The notes beneath the pieces were generated by a model that was given only the letters and a program-made list of their open reading frames with translations, searched no databases and was not told where the DNA came from. A stretch of DNA of 64,000 nt from Phytoseiulus persimilis. Its lineage: Eukaryota; Arthropoda; Arachnida; Mesostigmata; Phytoseiidae. Of the stretch, positions 57,110-64,000 are shown in pieces; positions within the stretch are counted from its first letter, which is position 1; each line of letters begins with the position of its first letter. Position numbers and translations under genes: made by a program. Location: NCBI GenBank assembly GCA_037576195.1, contig CM075103.1, positions 3,410,001 to 3,474,000 of the forward strand, in the 5' to 3' direction.

Positions 57110-57595
57110 GATCGCTATCCGAGCGGCCCAAAAGTTTCGCGGATTTCTCATATGATGAAGGAGTAGGGGAGCCCGATGCTGATATCGAACACCTCACAAA
57201 AACAGAATCAAGAACGCCTCCTTGACTTGGTCCCAGCGACGCCTCACTCCGCCCGGAGAGGAACTTGCTGCCGAGCATTGAGAAAATAGATTGTTCCCTG
57301 GTCTCAGGCCGGAAACGAGACCTGGTTGAAGCACTGGAGGCTTGCATTTACCAAAAGTTCCACTTTCGGCCCGATTGATTCGGACTCGTCCCGGGTTAGG
57401 AAATTCCTCTTGTGGTTTATCAAAAGGAACAGCCCCAGACGCGGAGCTCGGAAATCCTCGAGGGGCTCTTCAAGGACCCTGAGGAGAATTTAACAGTTAT
57501 TCAGAAGACGGCGGAGGAGGAGGAGAGGATCTGGGGGAAGAGGGAGATGTTATTATTTTTAGCAGTGGCGATTGAAAATTTACGAGCGTCTCCCT
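57110..57595. other. no gene recognised
   Basis: A purine-rich stretch near 57490-57545 gives a glutamate-rich frame that I attribute to composition. Confidence 0.25.
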
Positions 57596-57621
57596 CTAAA
57601 AGAGATTCAGCTCTTTTAGAG
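57596..57621. repeat. 10-base hairpin
   Basis: TCTAAAAGAG and CTCTTTTAGA flank the loop ATTCAG. It lies in a purine-rich stretch after a glutamate-rich frame; no function is implied by its neighbours. Confidence 0.8.
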
Positions 57622-57624
57622 ATC

Positions 57625-59975
57625 TAGGAGCGTCTACCATGAGTGTGTATGATGGCGCCACCATCGAGGACCATAAACTGAGCGGACGTCCAAGACCAAC
57701 GACGGAATTCAGGCGGCCAGTGGCGGTGGCTTGGCCGAGCTCTCGATCGCTACGTCTCTCCAATCTTCGATTTCTCCTCCTCCGTTGCGGGGGGATGCGA
57801 AGAATTTCCCGCACGACGATCCCGAGTGCGGACTTCGATGCGGGAAAGGTAACCCGAGGAGCGGGAGCCTTCAAGTGATATCGCCTCGTCTGTTGCGAAC
57901 CGAATGAAAACCGATGTCAGACACGGCCGCCCCGGCTCTTTTCCCGGGCTTCCGACCCTCCCGACGCGGATAAGTTCGGCCTCCGGGATCGTTGGACGAG
58001 AGGAAACGGTTCCTTGCACGGTGGAGGTGACGTGTTTGTGTCGGATGTGTCCCGTCTGCTCATTAATGAGTGACGCCTGAGCGGTTTCTATGACTCCTTG
58101 GAGGCTAGAACGCGCCTTTCCTCAACTGAGTATGCGAATCGCCCGGGAGCGAGTCCAAAGTTCACAGGGTCGACAGCCGCGGGGCTCGCACCCCACGGAA
58201 TAGCTCGGCGGCCTGTTCCGCAGCCTCTAAACTCTGCCAACAGGAACAACGGACCCGGGAGAGAATGGGGTCGCGTTCACATCCGCCTCTATGACGACTG
58301 GAACTTGAAGCTCCAGGCATAGATCATCAGCCATCCTCGACAAATTGCGGGAACAGGAACGAGTTGATCGATCAAAGATGTTGAGTGGTCCAGTGCACCC
58401 ATCGAACCGTAGTTGACCTCCCGCCCCGCCCCGAGCCTCGACAAGTCCCTCGGTCCAAAACCTCTGGACTTCGGAGGGCTCCGTGAAACTCCCGTAAAAT
58501 CCTTGGGCGGCTTCAGAAGGCCATGAGTGGTGAACCCGCGAGTTCCGGAACTCTCGCTGATAGTTCAGATTGCTCGGGCTCCATTCTCATTACGAGAAGG
58601 GAGCCGCGGCGTTCAGCGGGTGAGGCGGGTTATTCGAATCTGGCAGCTTCATGAGATCGAACGAGTAGCCGCCGAGCTCAGACAGCAGGCCCTCGTTCGA
58701 GCCTGGCAGCCTTTACTACTTCTCCGGCCGCTGTTCCTGCTGCGGCAGATGCTCAGGCAGAGCCTGCAGAAAGTGTGCGCTTGAGGAACGAGAGAAAAAA
58801 CGCTCGTTCGTACATTCTTAGACTCCGCGAGAAGCATAAATTCGAGCATCCTTAGAACAGCGAACTCGTTAAGTGGGCGTTCTACGTGGAGCTGCTCGAT
58901 CCTTACGCCCTTATTTGAACACAAGTTTTCAATTGCACCCGAATGCGAGACTGCGCGAACTTCGCGCGGATGCATCCGCGCGGTCGAACGCACCTTCAGG
59001 TGGGGAATCGTCACGTCTACGGATTTCTTGCTGATACGATGGATAATATTCCTTCATGTCTGAACGCTACAGTGATCCAGGGCCGAACTGGTTTCAGCTC
59101 CGAAGTTCTTCCGAACTGGGTACACGTTAACAAAATAGGGGAAAATCTGACAGAGCGACGAAGCTATCACGACGACGAGCTAAATCGGGACAGACTTACT
59201 GTCAAAACTACTCGATTGAACGAAATTTCGGGCATAAGAAAAATTATCCTACGCACAACCGATCGTTGATTTTCGCTGTCGCATAATCCTCCCCACTTTC
59301 AGTGAAATTCAGTTTCAGCCGCGCATATCCGGGAGTGGAGTCGCTCGTCAGCTCCGAAAAACTGTCTTCGATTCAGTGGCCTGATAGAGAATGAAAGAAT
59401 GAATTCCAACGGCAGGAACATTCCCAGAGAAGTCAGCTACGAGCTCATCAATGACCAGGATCAACGATGGGATCAGATGGCTTCGATCGGGAATTCCGTC
59501 GAGTCTTAGAATCATTACCGAAAGATTTCGGAAATCCACCATCGACACGAAGCAGCCCGTTGTCTTGTTTCTTCTCGCGTTTAAACCCACCTCGACAGTC
59601 CGCAAATTCCGAATCCGTGTGAACGTCTGCTCGGAGTGTGGACGGAAAAGGCACAGGACGCTTGGAATTATTCCTGTCGCCGCTCCCGACTTCTGGCATT
59701 CAATGAGTATTGGAGTTGTCGAAGATAATCTTGCCTGATCTAACTCACCGAGCAAGAAGGGCAACGATATTTTTTCCCATCGGAAGTTCAGCCCCGTTGG
59801 CACAGTGTTTCGGTTTCCACAGCATGGGTTTGCACCAGTTAGACAGACGGAGAACTCTGTATTCCAGATTCTGAAACCCAAGGAACCGGAACGGCTCGGA
59901 TAGTCACTTTGAATGATTTTTCCCCCGAAATCGCGTTCGGCTCTCACTAAGGTACGGAAGGCTTTCGCGTCCAGT
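57625..59975. other. no gene recognised; overlapping frames
   Basis: At 57639 an ATG in good context opens a frame that meets a donor-like AAG with GTAACC near 57848, but it lacks a domain. The longest frame, 199 codons at 59348-59947 on the minus strand, has patches that look protein-like (LIPSLILVIDELVADFSGN), yet overlaps plus-strand frames and has no motif. I leave both uncalled. Confidence 0.25.
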
Positions 59976-59982
59976 TGCTCAG

Positions 59983-60248
59983 CGTCCGACGAGCGGATTC
60001 ACCCAAATATCTCCGAACCGATTCCCAATGAGCCGAAACGAATGGACTTTCCGTCGGGGTTCTCCGAAGTATGGATCGACTGGTTCCCCGCGGCAGGCCC
60101 AACCCATCCAACCGCCGCGCTGTGCCGCGTCGAAGTCTCCGCCGGTGTGAGGGAGCGGACGGATCCTAATATCGAGATTCAGATCGGAAGGCTGCTCGAA
60201 CGCTACTCGACGAGTCGAACAGAATACAGGGAAGTGGAGCTGCAATGA
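59983..60248 (+). CDS. candidate terminal exon, unidentified
   Basis: After an acceptor (TTCGCGTCCAGTTGCTCAG), 87 codons run to a TGA at 60246-60248, with about two thirds C or G at third positions in the later part. The peptide includes GFSEVWIDWFPAAGPTHPTA and ends NIEIQIGRLLERYSTSRTEY plus REVELQ, like a structured C-terminus ending in a charged helix. No ATG begins it at the acceptor, so it would be a last exon entered in phase 1. The family is not recognised. A minus-strand frame of 165 codons covers the same region. Confidence 0.35.
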
Positions 60249-60249
60249 C

Positions 60250-63210
60250 CGGGAAAAGTTTGGGAAGCAAACACTGAAGGAATCTGATGGGACGAGCTTG
60301 TGTTCACTGTCAAGGCGAGCCTTCATGTCCCGCTCAGGTGGCAAACAGTTGAGGTTATTGCTTGTAAAGTAGCGAACTCTCCATAAAGTTCCCATTTTAC
60401 TGCTAATAAAACACCTCGATCTTTGTTTAATACGCCCGGCTGTTGCCTGTTCAGTTTGTTGTGCGCAACCCGACATTGCACCGAGAAGGCGTGGGCAGTG
60501 CGGTCTCCATCTGGCGCCTGCTCAGCGGCGTTGCCGCTCTCTCGACCGAAAGGTCATAGAACGGGCGTCGGATTAGATTTCTTACGAGACTGATCTCAAC
60601 TTGATCAGTTCTCCATCCGATACAGGCCATGCCTTGACTGAGTGTGTTGAGTGAACCCGGAGAGCAACAGAACATCCGATAGGTCCGGAGTAGGCGGCAC
60701 GATCTGGAGAGCCTAGAACGTCATACATGGATACTTCTGTTTCTGTGGATCCATGCGAAGAGAACTGCCATCGAGGATCTGTTCTTGACATCGCGTCCCA
60801 CGAATAACGCCCGCGGAGATCTCTCGACACCAATAATGAAGATGGGATTTTCAGGGCCGTTTTCTGAATCAAGAGCACGTCGGATTGTTCCGAATATATT
60901 TTCGAGAATGAGTCCAGCAGGTATTCCGAATATTGGAAGACAATAGTTTGGTGAACAGCATAAGCCCCCGGGCCCTACTCATGACCATCTCAAAGCATTA
61001 TCGGAGCTGACTCGTCCCAAAAGGGGTGGGGTGGGGAAGACTTCTAGCGAGCCAGATATCGTTTGGTTTTGGTTTTACTGTAAGGCCAGGCTCCCTGTTT
61101 CGCGACTCGTATTCATGTTGAAGTCATTAGAATTCAGCCGCATAGATCAATCGTGAAATCCTCTTGCGACCGAGAATGTGATCGGTCGCGATTATCTCGT
61201 GTGTAGCGCTAACCATTCCATGCCACGATGCAGCAAGCTGTAGAGGGGTCTAAGATAGTTCGGTCAGCTGGGGAGCGCGACGAGAGCCGTTAAAATGAAA
61301 CCTTGATCTGAGAACAGCTGATTCCAACGGTTTCCGGACTCGAAATTGTTGCTGCGTAGGTCCGAGCTCGTTGAGGCTCGACCCGGTGCCCCACTCCGAG
61401 AGAAGACTCCGATTCGGCTCCTCCCCCTCTCCACACTCCGTGATTGGGCATTGGGACAACCTGTATGATCTGCACCTGGTCGACCGACTTCTTCCACCCT
61501 GGAGCGTTGTTGTGTGTCTGTTGGATGCATTCACGGACAGGTGCGTCTCGGCGCAAGCCTCCTCACACGCAAGCCTGGAACTCGCATGGCCAGTTGCGGG
61601 CTCGAGTCGAATTTCTGACTAGAGGCAGAGGCAAGAATCTTTCAAACAACATCCATGAGAGCTCGCCGCGAGACCTGCGGCTTGCGAGTTGACAACGAGC
61701 GGGTGGGCGGGTCAACAACCAGTCAATCAGCTGATGAATGAACCAGCTGCATCAGTCAAGGTTGCTGTCGGCAGCGTTGACGTCACGCTCGTCGTTTCGT
61801 CCTCTTATGGCGCATCCGTGCGTCTGCTAGTCCTGGTCCGTCGTTTGGACCTTGCTGGTCGCTCGTCGACGTGCCCTTGGTGAACGGTTCAGCTCGGAGC
61901 GGGCTGTGTGGGTATTCGGCGGTGCGCGCGTCGTTAGCTTCCCATTAGCTGGCTTGTTTCCAGACGGAACATTCTGACTGGCGCAGCTTCACCGCTGCGA
62001 CCGTTTCTTCTCGAACCACCGAGGCAACAGCACCCTGATGAACGTGGCTTCTAGAAGAACTAACCGATCGGGGGGAGACCTTGGGAGAGGAGGAGAGAGC
62101 GGACGAGGGAAGCAAAGCATGAGACTTTAAGAGCAAACGACAAATTATTTCATGTCGTGACTCTCTCCTGCGATCCTGCCGCTCGTACCGAGCTCACCAC
62201 GGATGATTTCCCACGCACTTCTGCTCAGCTAGCTTCTGGTCAGTAATGGAAACACGCTGTCACGCTGAAACGTCAGTGTTCGGGTTAATCCCACGGTGGA
62301 CGGCTCGCCCGGAACGATGGAAACACACCGCACTGGTGGAGCCTTCAGCGAAATGAACGCCCCTGTTCCCGGAAATCGCTTTCCACGAACCACCGTTGCC
62401 CATTGCCGTTAAAGACGTTGGCCCAGTTCCCTAGAGCGCAGGAGTTTCCTACTCGACTCAGCTCACAGAGGCTGAGACGTTTGAGCCGCACAAGGGCCAG
62501 GTGACAAGGGGTGCTCGGCTGAGAGCTTCGAGTACTTCTAAAAACTTGAGGCATTCGCTCCTGCCAACAACGGAGACGCAACACCGAGCGAGAAGGGAAT
62601 CGTCGAACCTATTATCGAAGGGAGTGCATCAACTCATCACATCGCTCCGAAACTCAAGCGTCCATGGAAGTTCCTGCATCGTCGATCTCCGTTGTCGAGC
62701 TCGCCTTTCGCGATGAATCGGTGTGGAGCTTGAGTAGGTGTTGATGTTACTCTGAAACCTCGGGACGACTGCGCAGACCGCTTCCACGGTGGTTTGCTAC
62801 AAGAATAAGATACTTTTCAGGTTATAATCAGCTGAGCTTTGAACCGGAGCGGATCTAGTCACGAACACCGACCAGGTTCGGCTAGCTATCTGAAAAACTG
62901 AGTATCGGCAGCAATGACAACGAGTTCACGCTGCACAAATGTGAGCCGAGATCCTGTGCGGGGAGAATTAGCTCGCTCTAGAACCTAACTGGCAGGAAGC
63001 TCAAATGCATCAGCCACAACCGCGATATGAGGAAATTTGCTCCAAGAATCTGAGAAGTAGTGGGTCAAGTTGGCCTGTGAGTCGCGCCTGTGTTAAGCTA
63101 AAGCCTCTTTCAGCCTTCCTGGTATTCGACTTATCGGTGGCACTTAAACCTGGAAGAAATCTGACACAAATACGCTCGACGCGCAGTTCCAACACGATTT
63201 CTGTCAGGGC
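60250..63210. other. no gene recognised
   Basis: Three kilobases with only short overlapping frames (three of 80 to 94 codons stacked at 61250-61556 on the minus strand). No repeat or motif that I can support. Confidence 0.3.
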
Positions 63211-63214
63211 AAGT

Positions 63215-63220
63215 TTTATT
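63215..63220 (-). terminator. poly(A) signal of the secreted-protein gene
   Basis: TTTATT on the plus strand is AATAAA on the minus strand, 143 bases past the stop codon, within CCTAATAAAACTTG. Confidence 0.6.
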
Positions 63221-63362
63221 AGGCGATTACAGGACTCTCTGTACATAGTGGGCGGAGACTGCGTCTCCGGAAGGGCATTCCTGTCCTGAATAGCGAAGAG
63301 ATCTTTGCTAACACCGATCCTGATTCCAGGATGAATCTTCATTGAATTCCATCGGCTTCCCG

Positions 63363-63617
63363 TCACCATCCACCGTATCCATAGCCTCCCTTGAAGTCGT
63401 GATGATGGTGGTGATGCTGTTGGATATGATAAACGTTCTTGGGTTGATGGTGCTGTTGTCGATGGTATGAATGCAGCGCCAGACCACCTCCGCCGGCAAT
63501 GAGAGCGAGTGGTATGCCTTTCTTTAAAGCTTTCTTCAATTTCTTGGCCTCGCCAGGAACACTGCAGAGCACGACAAGGAACGAAGCGAGGAGAATCAGA
63601 AGCGTCGATGCTCTCAT
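63363..63617 (-). CDS. small secreted Lys/His/Gly-rich protein
   Basis: This single exon encodes 84 residues from an ATG at 63617 to a TGA at 63363-63365. Residues 1-24 form a clear signal peptide with hydrophobic core LLILLASFLVVLCSV and cleavage expected after PGEA. The mature part, about 60 residues, begins with a basic stretch (KKLKKALKKG), continues with a small hydrophobic glycine run (IAGGGGLAL), then histidine/glutamine-rich sequence with six consecutive histidines, and ends GGYGYGGW. It has no cysteines. Such composition occurs in arthropod antimicrobial, metal-binding or cuticle-associated secreted peptides; which applies is not shown by the sequence. A TATA box about 75 bases upstream and an AATAAA 143 bases downstream make a complete compact transcription unit. 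It is the best-supported short gene in the window. Confidence 0.75.
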   Translation of the reverse strand: MRASTLLILLASFLVVLCSVPGEAKKLKKALKKGIPLALIAGGGGLALHSYHRQQHHQPKNVYHIQQHHHHHHDFKGGYGYGGW

Positions 63618-63683
63618 GTTTGTGTTCCCAACAGGAGTCTGATTGGAAACTTTCCGTTATAATCACTATGGCACGATAGGCAC

Positions 63684-63694
63684 TTTATATATAG
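63684..63694 (-). promoter_or_regulatory. TATA box of the secreted-protein gene
   Basis: CTATATATAAA on the minus strand starts about 75 bases upstream of the ATG at 63617. Transcription would be expected to begin roughly 30 bases further on, near 63660, leaving a short leader. Confidence 0.6.
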
Positions 63695-63699
63695 ATGAG

Positions 63700-64000
63700 T
63701 GGCCCAGTTTGGAGAGGAGGCTAGAACGACTGGAAGTTGAACTCGGGTCCTTCAGACGGCTTCTCTGGCTATAACGAAGTTTTCTGTTGCTCATTGGAGC
63801 GGCTCCTCGATTCGTGGCTCCATTTTCGGACAAAAAGAACACTGGGGCATCGGGGCTCAACCTTCGAGCGCTTCCAGTCAACGCGATATAATTTCTGTTT
63901 CTGATTTTCGTTCCATCGGATTGAATCTTGTTTGAATGAAATCGGACTGAGCGTTAGCAAGCTCATGGAGGATCTTCAACCAGTTTGGTCGGAATGGATG
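63700..64000. other. upstream region, no gene recognised
   Basis: About 300 bases upstream of the secreted-protein gene on the minus strand. Short frames are open there, but none shows a motif; it may hold regulatory sequence for that gene. Confidence 0.3.

Noticed and set aside
59348-59947. 199-codon minus-strand frame
   Set aside because: Some protein-like patches, but it is mixed with frames on the other strand and no motif or splice site supports it. Kept only as an interval note.

Overview
The window looks like nuclear DNA of a eukaryote, most likely an arthropod and plausibly a mite or tick; that identification is an inference. The reasons are GT..AG introns of roughly 50 to 120 bases, AATAAA polyadenylation signals, a TATA box, remnants of non-LTR retrotransposons (LINEs), a hAT-type element, long inverted-repeat elements, and base composition near 50% GC. 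Nothing looks prokaryotic: there are no operons, ribosome-binding sites, CRISPR arrays or recognised rRNA genes. Most open frames of 60 to 200 codons lie opposite or across one another and are probably chance.

Two genes are well supported. At 19460-20849 (+) a two-exon gene encodes a haspin-family kinase fold whose catalytic residues are replaced, so it should be a pseudokinase. It may be membrane-anchored, because the first exon encodes two hydrophobic segments. At 63363-63617 (-) a single-exon gene with its own TATA box and poly(A) signal encodes a small secreted lysine-, histidine- and glycine-rich protein.

Left end (1-3.5 kb): a nest of transposon-derived DNA with two pairs of long inverted repeats and three decayed copies of a SWIM zinc-finger protein. 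From 3.5 to 19 kb the DNA is mostly intergenic, with a broken coding stretch at 7.15-8.06 kb, a LINE 3' end at 12.1-12.5 kb, C-tracts and short tandem repeats at 16.0-16.9 kb, and a few candidate exons. The haspin-like gene lies at 19.4-20.9 kb. From 23 to 31 kb there are several unidentified candidate exons, a second LINE fragment next to a 44-base tandem repeat with a tRNA-like promoter, and a long frame with one stop. From 31 to 49 kb the DNA is gene-poor, with simple repeats, isolated candidate exons, and at 46.06-46.80 kb a foldback element built from pieces shared with the left-end elements and the 27-kb repeat. A short hAT-like element occupies 49.6-50.0 kb. The last 14 kb holds more candidate exons and the secreted-protein gene.

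No multi-gene system is apparent. The most unusual items are the haspin-like pseudokinase and the network of related inverted-repeat elements. Candidate exons are called only from open frame, splice-site quality and codon look, and carry low confidence: protein and transcript searches were not possible here.
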